DNA of 64,000 bases from Hydrogenispora ethanolica. GTDB taxonomy: Bacteria; Bacillota; UBA4882; UBA8346. The notes under the pieces were generated by a model. It was not told where the DNA came from. It saw only the letters and a list, made by a program, of their open reading frames with translations, and made no database searches. The stretch spans positions 1 through 64,000 of the forward strand of contig NZ_SLUN01000031.1 in NCBI RefSeq assembly GCF_004340685.1. The letters are read 5' to 3'. Positions 41,628 through 51,566 of this stretch are shown piece after piece. Numbering within the stretch: the stretch's first letter is position 1; each line of letters opens with the position of its first letter. The position numbers were made by a program, and so were the translations under genes.

Positions 41628-41822
41628 ATGGGTTGGAAAGCGGGACAGGGTCTCATCCTGCAGTTGGAGGATCGTTCGGGACAGGGGGACCGCGATGTCG
41701 AGGAGATGTTGAATGCGGTCCGGGAGGTGGTCAGCAATTATGGTTTTTCGGTCAAGAGTTGGAACAATGACGAGCTGTACAATGAACTGATGTACCAGCA
41801 TCTCTGCAAGGAGCAAAAATAA
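41628..41822 (+). CDS. Small hypothetical protein (64 aa)
   Basis: ATG with GGAGGGG six bases upstream. Acidic, probably helical protein beginning MGWKAGQGLILQLEDRSGQG and ending YNELMYQHLCKEQK, with one cysteine. I do not recognise it. The good ribosome site and the compact non-repetitive composition argue for a real gene. It is isolated between a hairpin-containing spacer and the convergent HD-GYP gene. Confidence 0.55.
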   Translation: MGWKAGQGLILQLEDRSGQGDRDVEEMLNAVREVVSNYGFSVKSWNNDELYNELMYQHLCKEQK

Positions 41823-41873
41823 CGGGACCGGGGCCGGCGGCTGCCGCCGCTCCCCGATTCCTGATACAACGGG

Positions 41874-42761
41874 TCATGGCTGCGCGCCCTGAATCACCTT
41901 AGCGAAGCGCGCCACGATCTGTGGATCAAAGTCGCTCTCACTCCTGCTGTAAATGTAGTCAAAAGCCTCGGTTGCGCTTTTGGCGGGACGGTAAACTTTT
42001 TCGGTGGTGAGCGCGTCGTACACGTCGGCTACCGCAACAATGCGGGCGAATTCGTGGATGGCATCGCCGGCCAGTCCCCGAGGGTATCCTGTGCCGTCAT
42101 ACCGCTCATGATGCTGATAGGCCACATGCGTGGCGACGGCTGAAAAATGAGCGCTTTTTCGCAACATCGCATAGCCATGCTCGGGATGGACCCGGATCAG
42201 CTGCCGCTCCTGGGGCGTGAGTTCGCTGGTTTTGTTCAGCAGATTGAGCGGAATCTGGGTCATTCCGATGTCGTGAAACAAAGCACCGAGCGCCAGGTCG
42301 GCCAGTTTGGCCTGGGAATAGCCCAGCAGCGCTCCGATCTTTACCGCAATGGCGCAGACATGCACCGAATGCCCGTAAATATAGTCGCCGTGAAAGCGGA
42401 TGTCGGTCATCCCCATCTGCTGGCTGCGATTGGCCAGAACCTCATCGACCAAAGCGAAGAGCCGCTGCTTGTTGGGCGTGATCGTCGCCGCGCGGCCGGA
42501 ACGGATCTCCGAATCTAACTGGGAGAGACTGCTGACCAGGTCGACGCGGAGCGCTTCGGAGATCAGATCGGCGACCTTGGCCTGATTGGCGGCGGTGGGC
42601 TCTTCGATGAAAGCGGCCGGCAGCCCCAGGCTTTTCAGTTTCTGGATTAAACTCTGTGACAGCTCGGCTTTCTGGCGGACCAGGACCTTTCCGTCGATCG
42701 AATAGATAGTCTTGGCCAGTTTCATTCCGTCCTGTAACTCTTCGGTTCGCACTTTTTTCAT
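41874..42761 (-). CDS. HD-GYP domain protein
   Basis: 295 residues, second HD-GYP of the window. N-terminal ~120 residues are DUF3391-like (MKKVRTEELQDGMKLAKTIY). The catalytic part has ALFHDIGMTQIP, HPEHGYAML, YQHHERYDGTGYPRGLAG and VAVADVYDALTTEKVYRP. The HDxGK lysine is Met here; the HD pair and GYP triad are intact. Likely c-di-GMP hydrolysis, though the Met deviation lowers certainty. ATG at 42761 with GAGG five bases upstream. It is divergent from the hybrid kinase across a 282-base AT-rich gap. Confidence 0.85.
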   Translation of the reverse strand: MKKVRTEELQDGMKLAKTIYSIDGKVLVRQKAELSQSLIQKLKSLGLPAAFIEEPTAANQAKVADLISEALRVDLVSSLSQLDSEIRSGRAATITPNKQRLFALVDEVLANRSQQMGMTDIRFHGDYIYGHSVHVCAIAVKIGALLGYSQAKLADLALGALFHDIGMTQIPLNLLNKTSELTPQERQLIRVHPEHGYAMLRKSAHFSAVATHVAYQHHERYDGTGYPRGLAGDAIHEFARIVAVADVYDALTTEKVYRPAKSATEAFDYIYSRSESDFDPQIVARFAKVIQGAQP

Positions 42762-43043
42762 AGATTCCTCGGTTGAACTCCTTTCTTCGAATGGCGGGCA
42801 GGCACCATCACACAAGACTAAAAAAATATCGGTAACTCATTTCCATCTCTTAAACCTGAAACTGGAAGCGCAGACCCGTCAATCCCCCGCCATTGCGCTA
42901 ATCTTCCGGATTGTCGGTGAAATTGTTAAATTTATGTAACCAAGGAATTGGAACTGAAGGAAGGACTTTCCAACAAATTCCAATTTAGAAAATCGTTTAT
43001 TTTGCCGATGCTCAGGAAAAGAGCGATGGATGGGAGAACGCCA

Positions 43044-46000
43044 ATGAACAGCGCTTTTAGGAAAATGGATCCGTTTCACGAACCGCCGAGCCGGTGCCAT
43101 TTCCTAGCCGGGCTGTGTTTGGTGCTGATTTTTAGTGCTGCCTATTTCGGGTATACATGGCAGCAGGTTCACAAACGGGCTTGGGCCAATGCTTTGAAGA
43201 TCGCCGGAATGACGCAGGCCTCCGTTCAACGCGATGATCTCGTCCTGCTTGAAGGCAGTCCGGCCGATATTCGAAAGCCCGAATATGTGCAGTTGAAAGA
43301 TAGCCTGACCCAGTTGATCCGGGTGGCTCCCGAGGTCCGGCTGGCTTATCTTTTTACAGTGAGGAAAGGCCGGGTCATCGCGCTGGTGGATTCCCGGGCG
43401 GACGGCGACCCTCTTCGTTTTGGCCCGGGGCGGGAGATGGCCGCCGATGACCGGGTCTTGCGGCAGGCGGCGCGCCGGGGGAAGCGATTGGGCAGCCCGC
43501 TTTACAAGGAAAAGCGCGGCTCCTTGATTAGAATCCTGCTTCCGGTGGAGGACCCGGTACGCCGCAGGACTTTGGCCTATTTGGGAGTCGAATACAACGT
43601 CCGGCGCTGGAACGCGGTGATCTGGAACCGTGTCTTCTACGCGCTGGCCATGGTCGGAGTGATCCTGGCGCTGTTTCTGGCTTTCCACCGGATATTGCGG
43701 GAAAAGGCCAAGCTGGCCGAGGAGAGCCGGAAGCTCAATCTGGCGGTCGAGGCCGGAAACATCGGTATTTGGAAGTTTGATCTGACCGCCCGCCGCCTGG
43801 AATGGAACGAGCGGATGTATAGTCTGTACGGGGTGGAACCCGGTTCCGGATTATCCGAGAAGATCCTCTGGGAGAGTTGCGTTTTACCCGAGGATTCGCA
43901 TCGGCTCTGCGGCCAACTTCGAGCGATGCTCCGCGAGCGCCGGATGTTGGACACGGAATTCCGCATTCGCCGCGGCGACGGCGGAATCCGGCATATTCGC
44001 GCCTTCGCGAAGGCGGTTTATGATGAAAAAGGGCAACCGCGTTATGTAATCGGGACCAATTGGGACATCACCCGGGCCAAAGAGCAGGAACGGGAGATCC
44101 GCGAAAACGAGACCAAATTCGCTAGCGCCTTTCATTTAAATTCGGTCCCGATGACCATTATCCGGCTCACCGACGGCTGCTGCATCGATGCCAATGAATC
44201 CTTTCTCAACGCTTTCGGCCTAGCCAAGCCGGATCTGGTCGGCAAAAACTTTTGTGAATTGGCATTGCTGGAAGTCCTGGAGGAACACGATGAGCTGATC
44301 CGGTTGTTTATGGAGAAGCGTCCGGTATCCAACCGCGAAGTCCGGATCCGCACTCGGGACGGAGCCATTCATACCCTGGTTTTTGCGGCGGATGTGATTC
44401 AGGTCTCCGGTAGCCCCTGCTGGATCACGAGCGCACTCGATATCACCGAGCAGAAGCAGGTGGAGCAAAAACTGCGCTGGCGGGAGAGCTTGCTGCAATT
44501 GATGACCGAAAAGTCGCCCCTGGGATTCGCGGTAGTCGATGACCGCTGCGACCGGATTATTTATCATACGCGCCGCTTCGCGGAGATCTGGGGGCTGGCG
44601 GACCGCGGGGAAGCGTTATCCCGCGGCGGCCTCGGCCATCAGGCGTTCGTGACGGAGTGCGCTTCGCTGGTGAGGGATGCCGCCGCTTTTCTGGAATCCT
44701 ACCGGACGCTATCGGACCCCGGGAACCGCAGTGTGGTCGAGGACGAGCTGGAGCTGAAGGATGGCCGGACATTGCGGCGGTTTTCGTCGGAGATCCGCGA
44801 TGACCGGGACCGCTATTACGGGCGGTTCTATATGTTTGGCGACATCAGCGAGCCGAAGAAATTCGCGCAAGAGCTGATCCGGGCGAAGGAACTGGCGGAA
44901 GTGGCCACTGTCGCCAAAAGCCGGTTTTTGGCCAATATGTCGCACGAGATCCGGACGCCGCTCAACGGAGTGGTCGGCTTCCTGGAATTGCTGGACGGTA
45001 CGGGACTCGATGGGCAGCAGCGCGAGCTGGTAAGCGATGCCCGGTCCGCTGCCGCCGATCTGCTTTATTTGATCAACGACATCCTCGATTTTTCAAAGAT
45101 CGAGGCCGGCCGGTTAAATCTGGAAATGATCGAGTTTAATCTCCGGGGGATGCTGGCGGACGTTCCCGCTCTATTTGTCGGCAAAGCCCGTGAAAAGGGA
45201 ATCCGCTTCGAAACCTCCTTCGGGACGGATCTGCCGGAAACGGTCCTGGGTGATCCCGCCCGTCTCCGTCAGGTATTGAACAATCTTTTGAGCAACGCCA
45301 TAAAATTCACCCACCATGGTTCGGTAACCTTCGCCGCCAAACGGGTGGAGACTATCGGGGATACGGTTCGGATACGATTCGCGGTCCGGGATACCGGGAT
45401 CGGGATGACCCCGGAAGAGCAAAACCGGCTATTCACGCCATTCACCCAAACGGACGCTTCGACCACCCGCAAATACGGCGGGACGGGGTTGGGGTTGGCG
45501 ATCTCCAAAGAATTGGTGGGGATGATGCAGGGAGAGATCGGGGTCCACAGCGCTCCGGGGGAGGGTTCCGAATTTTTTTTCACCATTCAGTTGGGCGTTG
45601 TGAAAAAGAGTACTCAAACCGGGATGGTCGGTTCTGGTGACCCGTCCGATGCAACGGAAAGCCTCACCTCTCACCATCCGGTGAGCGGCTCTGTTGAGTG
45701 GCTTCGCCAGCCGCGCATCTTGCTGGTGGAAGATAGCCCGGTGAACCGCAAGCTGGTTTCGCTGATGTTGAAGAAGCAAGGCCTGGCTTGTGAGTTCGCC
45801 GTGGATGGCAACGAAGCTTGCCAGGCGGTGCAGGTCAACGAGTATGATATCGTCTTCATGGACTGCCAGATGCCTAGAATGGATGGTTACGAAAGCACGG
45901 CCAGGATCCGGGCCATGGAAGCGGGCCGGAAGCATACGCCGATTATCGCGATGACGGCCAATGCCATGAAGGGGGCTCGGGAAGAATGCCTGAAAGCGGG

Positions 46001-46421
46001 GATGGATGATTATATCAGCAAACCGGTGGATTCTGAACAGGTGTTCCGGATGATCGAGCGCTATGCCGCTACGCTCCGACCGAAAGAGCGGGATCTGTTG
46101 GCGGATAGCCGGGTCCAATTCATGGCGAAAACGGGTTTCAGCCGGAGCCAGGCTGAGGAACTGTTTGACGAGTATCTTGACTTTTTACCGGCCATGCTGG
46201 AAAAACTGGCGGAAGCGTTCCAAAACGGCGATTTTCCGGAGCTTGCACGATTCGCCCATCAATTGTACGGTTCCGCCGCCAATTTGCGCCTCGGAGAGCT
46301 GGCCGAAATCTCCGGCGAACTGGAAGAGGCCGCCCGGTGCCCCGACCAAGCGGGATGCCGCAGCGGGTTGGAACGGCTCAGAAACTGCTGTGACGCGCTG
46401 CAGAAGGCGCGAGGCTCTTGA
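43044..46421 (+). CDS. Hybrid sensor histidine kinase (BarA-like: PAS-HisKA-HATPase-REC-Hpt)
   Basis: About 1125 residues. Two membrane helices near 18-38 and 197-219 flank an extracytoplasmic sensor. PAS-type domains follow (about 230-610), then HisKA with [12 protein letters not shown] (His near 633), HATPase with [20 protein letters not shown] and [10 protein letters not shown], a receiver with [11 protein letters not shown] (Asp near 940) and a C-terminal Hpt with [12 protein letters not shown] (His near 1072). All phosphorelay residues are present. The ATG at 43044 has GGGAGA six bases upstream; a TTG at 42948 could add 32 residues. The YesN-type regulator is convergent and may be a partner. 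Confidence 0.9.
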   Translation: MNSAFRKMDPFHEPPSRCHFLAGLCLVLIFSAAYFGYTWQQVHKRAWANALKIAGMTQASVQRDDLVLLEGSPADIRKPEYVQLKDSLTQLIRVAPEVRLAYLFTVRKGRVIALVDSRADGDPLRFGPGREMAADDRVLRQAARRGKRLGSPLYKEKRGSLIRILLPVEDPVRRRTLAYLGVEYNVRRWNAVIWNRVFYALAMVGVILALFLAFHRILREKAKLAEESRKLNLAVEAGNIGIWKFDLTARRLEWNERMYSLYGVEPGSGLSEKILWESCVLPEDSHRLCGQLRAMLRERRMLDTEFRIRRGDGGIRHIRAFAKAVYDEKGQPRYVIGTNWDITRAKEQEREIRENETKFASAFHLNSVPMTIIRLTDGCCIDANESFLNAFGLAKPDLVGKNFCELALLEVLEEHDELIRLFMEKRPVSNREVRIRTRDGAIHTLVFAADVIQVSGSPCWITSALDITEQKQVEQKLRWRESLLQLMTEKSPLGFAVVDDRCDRIIYHTRRFAEIWGLADRGEALSRGGLGHQAFVTECASLVRDAAAFLESYRTLSDPGNRSVVEDELELKDGRTLRRFSSEIRDDRDRYYGRFYMFGDISEPKKFAQELIRAKELAEVATVAKSRFLANMSHEIRTPLNGVVGFLELLDGTGLDGQQRELVSDARSAAADLLYLINDILDFSKIEAGRLNLEMIEFNLRGMLADVPALFVGKAREKGIRFETSFGTDLPETVLGDPARLRQVLNNLLSNAIKFTHHGSVTFAAKRVETIGDTVRIRFAVRDTGIGMTPEEQNRLFTPFTQTDASTTRKYGGTGLGLAISKELVGMMQGEIGVHSAPGEGSEFFFTIQLGVVKKSTQTGMVGSGDPSDATESLTSHHPVSGSVEWLRQPRILLVEDSPVNRKLVSLMLKKQGLACEFAVDGNEACQAVQVNEYDIVFMDCQMPRMDGYESTARIRAMEAGRKHTPIIAMTANAMKGAREECLKAGMDDYISKPVDSEQVFRMIERYAATLRPKERDLLADSRVQFMAKTGFSRSQAEELFDEYLDFLPAMLEKLAEAFQNGDFPELARFAHQLYGSAANLRLGELAEISGELEEAARCPDQAGCRSGLERLRNCCDALQKARGS

Positions 46422-46519
46422 AACCGCGGCAATCATTTTCGGAGCTTATGCACATTTTTAGGATATAGGGCACGAACTGTCTACCCGATGTGGTGGCAGT
46501 TGCGATTACCTGCAACGGC

Positions 46520-47632
46520 CTAGGGAACCGACGGATCATTGGAATGACCCGAGGGCCGCCTGCGGTACTCCGACGGCGTGTATCCGGAATATTGCTTGAA
46601 AAGCCGGCAGAAATAATCGCGATCGCGATACCCCAGCAGTTCGCTGATTTCATAATTTTTATACTTTCCGGAGCGGAGCAACCGTTTGGCCCGCTCCATT
46701 TTGATCTTCGTGACATAGTCGTTAAAGCTCATGCCGGTTTTCGACTTGAACATCTTGCTCAGGTAGTCGGCGTTGAAATTGAATTGGCGGGCGGCCGTCT
46801 CCAGGGTAATCCGGTCTTCGGAATTTGCCGCGATATACTCGCACAGCTGCCGGATGACGGCATCGGGCTGATCCAGATGGAAACGGGAATGAAGTTCGGT
46901 CAGTTCGAGAAAAACGCGCCGCAAAAGGGCGGCGATCTCGTCCAGACCGGTCAGCGACTGAAAAGAAGCCCTGGATTGCAATCCAAAGCCAAAGGTATCG
47001 AGCCAGCGATGGCGTTCGATGATGGCTGCGACGAACTTTTCCAACAGCAGATCGAGGACCAGACCCACCTTGAGGTGATCGCCGTCAAAGAAATGAAACA
47101 GCTTGGCGGCGATGGTTTCGGCATCCGCCAACGCCGCGCCGGGGTCGGTGGACCAAAGCGTACAGAGGCGCTCGACATCGCTTCGGGAACAGAACGTTTC
47201 CAATTGACTGCATAAGGAGGCTTCGACGCCGGCTTGACGCTTCTTTTGGCTCCTTTCGTCCAGAAAATTTCGGAGCCGAGTCATGATCGCGCTCAGATTG
47301 GTTTTGTCAATGGGCTTGAGAAGGTAATCGAAAGCGCCATGGATGATACCTTGCCGGGCGTACTCAAAATCGCTGTGAGTACTGATCAGAACGACCTCGA
47401 TGGGTTTGCCGGACTTTTTGACCGCTTCCAGGAGTTCAATCCCGTTCATGCGGGGCATCCGGATATCGGTCAGAATCACTTCCGCCGGAAAGCTTTCCAT
47501 GATCTCCAATGCGGCCTCGCCATCCTCCGCTTCGGCAAACGCTTCAAAACAGTTCCATTCAAACTGTTTCAACAGCTTGATGATCAGGCGCCGTTGAAAC
47601 CAATCGTCATCGACAATCAGCACGCTATGCAT
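46520..47632 (-). CDS. YesN/AraC-type response regulator
   Basis: 370 residues: an N-terminal receiver (VLIVDDDW, phospho-Asp56 in VILTDIRMP, Lys in YLLKPIDK), a middle helical region, and a C-terminal AraC-type double helix-turn-helix (ETAARQFNFNADYLSKMFK, then ISELLGYRDRDYFCRLFKQY). Such regulators typically control sugar ABC transporters or polysaccharide use. ATG 47632 is chosen with GGGTGAG upstream. It converges with the hybrid kinase 98 bases away. Confidence 0.9.
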   Translation of the reverse strand: MHSVLIVDDDWFQRRLIIKLLKQFEWNCFEAFAEAEDGEAALEIMESFPAEVILTDIRMPRMNGIELLEAVKKSGKPIEVVLISTHSDFEYARQGIIHGAFDYLLKPIDKTNLSAIMTRLRNFLDERSQKKRQAGVEASLCSQLETFCSRSDVERLCTLWSTDPGAALADAETIAAKLFHFFDGDHLKVGLVLDLLLEKFVAAIIERHRWLDTFGFGLQSRASFQSLTGLDEIAALLRRVFLELTELHSRFHLDQPDAVIRQLCEYIAANSEDRITLETAARQFNFNADYLSKMFKSKTGMSFNDYVTKIKMERAKRLLRSGKYKNYEISELLGYRDRDYFCRLFKQYSGYTPSEYRRRPSGHSNDPSVP

Positions 47633-47797
47633 TATCACTCACCCAAAGTTATTTTCGTTTCAGCGGAGCATTCAGAAAGCTCAATGCGGCATATGTGTTT
47701 ATTATAATTATCGGATGATTCCCAAAAAAATTGCGCGGTTTTTTCAGCTGAGATGCCGGAGGTAGCGGGATCCGGCCGGCTGTTTAAAATATTTTGT

Positions 47798-47811
47798 TCC
47801 AAACGTTTGGA
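47798..47811. promoter_or_regulatory. Candidate LacI-type operator TCCAAACGTTTGGA
   Basis: Perfect 14-bp palindrome with the central CG typical of LacI-family operators, upstream of the lacI-type gene. A near-identical site lies before the pfk gene at 49139. Confidence 0.6.
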
Positions 47812-47889
47812 GGAAGCAGGAGTTTAAGCCAACGCTGTCGAATCCATCGATTCATAAAAAGATGCAAATGAACTGTGTTATTAGGGATT

Positions 47890-48022
47890 TAGAAGCGTTG
47901 TGAAAAACCCTGTCCGAAGGCCAGGGTGAACACAAAAGCTCAGAAAAGCAAGTGATAAAGTCTTTTTTTAGTCCATTGAAAGGATGATTTCCGAATTTGA
48001 GGACTTTATCCCATGGCTTTTA
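47890..48022. mobile_element. MITE-like element, copy 4 (133 bp)
   Basis: TA-flanked copy with ends TAGAAGCGTTGTGAAAAA and TTTATCCCATGGCTTTTA; internal hairpin CCCTG-n9-CAGGG. It lies between the operator at 47798 and the LacI-family gene, ending 41 bases before its start, so it is probably transcribed in the lacI leader. Confidence 0.82.
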
Positions 48023-48062
48023 GAATTCCTGAAGCAATATCTACTGAAACGGGAGTTTTGAC

Positions 48063-49121
48063 ATGCGCTCGACCTTGAAAGAGATCGCCGCCAAGGCGAA
48101 TGTATCGATATCGACGGTTTCGCGGATCATCAACGACGATCAATCCAAACCGGCCAGCCCCGAAACAAAGGAAAGAGTCTGGAAGATCGTCCGCGAACTC
48201 GGCTACGTCCCGAACCTCAACGCCCGGACCCTGAAGAACCAGTCCCCGGAGGAACAACCGCTCAGGACCAAGGCCATTGGCTGTATTTTCACTTCGACCA
48301 GGGATACTTTCACCGATCCGTTCTTTTCGATCATCGCCCGCGGAATTCAGTTGGAGGCGGCCCAGCGCGGCTATGTGCTGGGTTATTCCTTTTCCTCCTG
48401 CGACATGACCCAATCCGCGCTTTACAACAATATCACCTCCAACCGGGTGGACGGCGCGGTGGTGCTCGGCCGATTCGACCGGGAGTTTTTGGAGTTTCTC
48501 AAAAACAACTTCCCCAATTTGGTGTACGCCGGATTAAACTGCGTCAATAGCGGTTTCGACGAGGTGATTTGCGACGCTTACCGCGCTTCGATTCAAGCTG
48601 TGAAATATTTGATCGGCCTGGGCCACGCCAAGATCGGCTATCTTGGGCCGGTACCCGAGGCGGAGAGCGGCAATGGAGTCATCAATGAACACCGTTATGA
48701 AGGATTCTGCCGCGCGATGGCGGAAAATGACTTACCAGTCCATTCCGAATGGATCCAGGGGGTGGAGCTGACGTCCGACGCCAGTTATCAGCGGATGAAG
48801 CAACTATTGCACCAGGAGCAGCTGCCGACGGCGTTCTTTTGCGCCAACGACACCGTGGCCATCGGCGCCATGCGAGCGGCCCGCGAAGCGGGATTGCGGA
48901 TACCGGAGGATCTGTCGCTGGTCGGAATCGACGATATCGAAATGGCGGCTTATGTGACTCCGGCCCTGACCACCATCCGGGTCCCCAAAGAAGAACTGGG
49001 TAAATTCGCGGCGAAGATTTTAATCGACCGGATCGAGGGCGGCCACACCTTGCCAGTGCGGCTGGACATCCCTTTTGAACTGGTAGTTCGCGAAAGTTGT
49101 GCCGCCCCGAACGGCCAGTAA
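48063..49121 (+). CDS. LacI/GalR-family transcriptional regulator
   Basis: 352 residues. N-terminal helix-turn-helix and hinge: TLKEIAAKANVSISTVSRII, then ELGYVPNLNARTLKN. The periplasmic-binding-like effector domain contains PTAFFCANDTVAIGAMRAA and VGIDDIEMAAYVTPALTT. Likely represses or activates the adjacent sugar operon; matching palindromes flank the gene (47798 and 49139). The effector sugar is unknown. Confidence 0.93.
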   Translation: MRSTLKEIAAKANVSISTVSRIINDDQSKPASPETKERVWKIVRELGYVPNLNARTLKNQSPEEQPLRTKAIGCIFTSTRDTFTDPFFSIIARGIQLEAAQRGYVLGYSFSSCDMTQSALYNNITSNRVDGAVVLGRFDREFLEFLKNNFPNLVYAGLNCVNSGFDEVICDAYRASIQAVKYLIGLGHAKIGYLGPVPEAESGNGVINEHRYEGFCRAMAENDLPVHSEWIQGVELTSDASYQRMKQLLHQEQLPTAFFCANDTVAIGAMRAAREAGLRIPEDLSLVGIDDIEMAAYVTPALTTIRVPKEELGKFAAKILIDRIEGGHTLPVRLDIPFELVVRESCAAPNGQ

Positions 49122-49138
49122 AAAATTTTTCGCGCTTA

Positions 49139-49152
49139 TCCAAAGGTTTGGA
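49139..49152. promoter_or_regulatory. Candidate LacI-type operator TCCAAAGGTTTGGA
   Basis: Same half-sites as at 47798 with GG instead of CG in the centre, 27 bases before the pfk start; likely site for the upstream regulator. Confidence 0.6.
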
Positions 49153-49178
49153 ACAAATTTGGCGAAGGGAGCATGAAG

Positions 49179-50333
49179 ATGAAAGATCAGATTTTAGTCG
49201 TTCACGGCGGAGGGCCTACAGCGGTCATAAATGCCTCGCTGTACGGTGTGATTCAGGAAGCGGCCCGCCATCCCGAAGTGGCGGTCTACGGCGCGGTCGG
49301 CGGCGTGGACGGAATTTTCCGCGAAGCATGGATTGATTTACTGCAACAACCCGAGGAACAGCTCCAGCGGCTGCCTTGGACGCCGGCCTCGGCTCTCGGC
49401 ACTTCCCGGACCAAACTCCTGGCTGAGGATTACCAGCAGATCGTCTCCATCCTGAAACGGAACAACATCCGCTATCTCTTGTTTAACGGCGGCAACGGAT
49501 CGATGGACACCTGCGGCAAGATCCAGGAGCTGGCGTCGGCCCACGGTATTCAAGTGCTGGGCATCCCAAAGACTATCGACAACGACATTGCCGTGACCGA
49601 TCATTGTCCCGGATACGGCAGCGCCGCGCGGTATTTGGCGACGTCAGTGGCTGAAGCGGCCCAGGATGTGCAGGCATTGCCGATTCATGTCAGCATCATT
49701 GAGGCGATGGGGCGGAATGCCGGTTGGATCGCGGCCGCCAGCGCCCTGGCGCGCCGTCGCGCCGGAATGGCGCCTCATCTGATCTATCTGCCGGAACGGC
49801 CCTTTCATCCGGAGGAGTTTCTGGAAGATGTGGACCGGTTGCACAAAGAGCTAGGCGGAGTGGTGGTGGTCGCCAGCGAAGGTCTGGTGAATGCGGACGG
49901 CCGTCCCATCGTCGAGCCGCTGTTGACCAAAGGCCGGGATGTCTATTTCGGGGATGTCGGGACTCACCTGGCGGTGCTGGTCATGAAGGAACTGGGCATT
50001 AAAGCCCGCAGTGAGAAACCGGGGATCCTCGGCCGGGCCTCGATCGCGCTGCAATCGGCGGTGGATCGGGAAGAAGCGATCCGGGTCGGCGAGTTCGCAG
50101 TCCAGTCGCTGCTGGAAGGCAAGACCGGCTATATGGTGGGCTATCGCCGAGTGTCCGATGAGCCCTATTCCTGTGAAACAGTCTTAATTCCCCTGGCCGA
50201 AGTAATGCTGAATGAAAGGAAAATGCCCGATCGTTACATCAATGCGCGCGGCAACGACGTGACCGACGAATTTTTATCCTATTGCCGCCCCTTGATTGGC
50301 GAGGCGTTGCCGCGCTTTTCCGAGCTGCGGTAA
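49179..50333 (+). CDS. 6-phosphofructokinase family enzyme (PfkA superfamily, phosphoryl donor uncertain)
   Basis: 384 residues. Phosphorylates fructose 6-phosphate at C1. Motifs: VVHGGGPTAVINASLYG, GGNGSMDT (phosphoryl-donor loop, usually GGDGS), PKTIDNDI (catalytic TIDND) and EAMGRNAGWIAAASALAR. The Gly of GGxGS favours ATP, whereas the Lys before TIDND is seen in PPi-dependent and mixed-type enzymes, so the donor cannot be read safely. ATG 49179 has GAAGGGAG seven bases upstream; ATG 49173 is too close to it. First gene of a six-gene operon. Confidence 0.88.
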   Translation: MKDQILVVHGGGPTAVINASLYGVIQEAARHPEVAVYGAVGGVDGIFREAWIDLLQQPEEQLQRLPWTPASALGTSRTKLLAEDYQQIVSILKRNNIRYLLFNGGNGSMDTCGKIQELASAHGIQVLGIPKTIDNDIAVTDHCPGYGSAARYLATSVAEAAQDVQALPIHVSIIEAMGRNAGWIAAASALARRRAGMAPHLIYLPERPFHPEEFLEDVDRLHKELGGVVVVASEGLVNADGRPIVEPLLTKGRDVYFGDVGTHLAVLVMKELGIKARSEKPGILGRASIALQSAVDREEAIRVGEFAVQSLLEGKTGYMVGYRRVSDEPYSCETVLIPLAEVMLNERKMPDRYINARGNDVTDEFLSYCRPLIGEALPRFSELR

Positions 50334-50369
50334 GAAGAAAAACGTCAACATGAGGAAGGATGAGTCACA

Positions 50370-51536
50370 GTGCCCTTAGTCCCTTTACGGCCTTTACTAG
50401 AGGCCTCTTTACAACATGGTTTCGCCCACGGGGCGTTTAATGTCAATGCGGTCGCCCAGGCCCAAGCGGTGATCGAGGTTCATGAACAGTTTCGTTCCGC
50501 CGCCATTCTGCAGGGAGCGGATCTGGCCAACGCCTTCATGGGCGGGCGGGCCGATTTCCTGAACGGAACGCTGGAAGATAAACGCCGCGGCGCCCAACGG
50601 ATCGCCGCCGCGGTGCGGAAGTTCGGCGCGGACTCGCCCGTTCCGGTCGTGCTCCATCTGGACCACGGCAAAGACTTTGAGTCGGTGAAGGTGGCCATCG
50701 ATAACGGCTATACCTCTGTGATGATCGATGGTTCGCATCTGCCGTTCGCCGAAAATGTGGAACTCACCCGGGCAGTCGTCCAATACGCGCACCCGCTCGG
50801 GGTCACCGTCGAGGGCGAGCTGGGGGTGCTGGCCGGAGTGGAGGATGATGTCTTCGCCGAACATTCCACCTATACCAATCCGATGACCGTTTGCGAATTC
50901 TTTAAAAAGACCGGAGTGGACTGCCTGGCCATCTCCTACGGGACCAAGCATGGCGCGGTCAAGGGCGAGCACGTCAAGCTGCGCAAGGAGATCGCCATCG
51001 CCGCCATGGAGAATCTGCGCCATGAAGGCATCTTCGGCGTCCTGGTCTCCCATGGCTCCTCCACGGTGCCGCAGTATATCGTGGCAGAGCTTAACCAGCT
51101 CGGCGGGAAGGTGAGCGGCGCCCACGGCATTCCCATCGCAGAGCTGCGGGCGGTCATTCCGTACGGCGTGGGCAAGATCAATGTCGATACCGACATCCGG
51201 CTGGCGGTTACCCGGAATATCCGGGAATATTTTGCCAATCACCCCGCCCAACGCGCCAGCCAATCCATCGGGCCGGTCTGGGAGCTGATGGAGCAGAAGC
51301 CGGAGCAGTTCGACCCCAGAGTCTACTTACCGCCGGTGATGGAACCGTTGATTACCGGCGCTGCGATTACCGACCCCGATCTCCTGGATCTGGTCGGTTG
51401 CATCAAACGGGGCGTCCATGAAGTGGTGGGAACGCTGATTGTGCAGTTCGGCTCGGTCGGATTCGCCTCCCGGGTGGAGCAGGTTTCCCTGGAAGCCATG
51501 GCCAAGCGGTACCGCAATGCAGCGCGCCCCCGGTGA
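50370..51536 (+). CDS. fba: Class II (zinc) fructose-bisphosphate aldolase family protein
   Basis: 388 residues, longer than the 285-residue short type. Metal ligands are visible in VVLHLDHGKDF, VEGELGVLAGVED, AISYGTKHG and LVSHGSS; the phosphate contact is KINVDTDIR. Cleaves fructose 1,6-bisphosphate to dihydroxyacetone phosphate and glyceraldehyde 3-phosphate, or a similar ketose bisphosphate. GTG start with AGGAAGGA upstream. Its place after pfk and before manA and tpi supports a sugar-catabolic branch. Confidence 0.92.
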   Translation: MPLVPLRPLLEASLQHGFAHGAFNVNAVAQAQAVIEVHEQFRSAAILQGADLANAFMGGRADFLNGTLEDKRRGAQRIAAAVRKFGADSPVPVVLHLDHGKDFESVKVAIDNGYTSVMIDGSHLPFAENVELTRAVVQYAHPLGVTVEGELGVLAGVEDDVFAEHSTYTNPMTVCEFFKKTGVDCLAISYGTKHGAVKGEHVKLRKEIAIAAMENLRHEGIFGVLVSHGSSTVPQYIVAELNQLGGKVSGAHGIPIAELRAVIPYGVGKINVDTDIRLAVTRNIREYFANHPAQRASQSIGPVWELMEQKPEQFDPRVYLPPVMEPLITGAAITDPDLLDLVGCIKRGVHEVVGTLIVQFGSVGFASRVEQVSLEAMAKRYRNAARPR

Positions 51537-51566
51537 CAGGAGGTACGGCGAAAGAGGTGATTGTTG

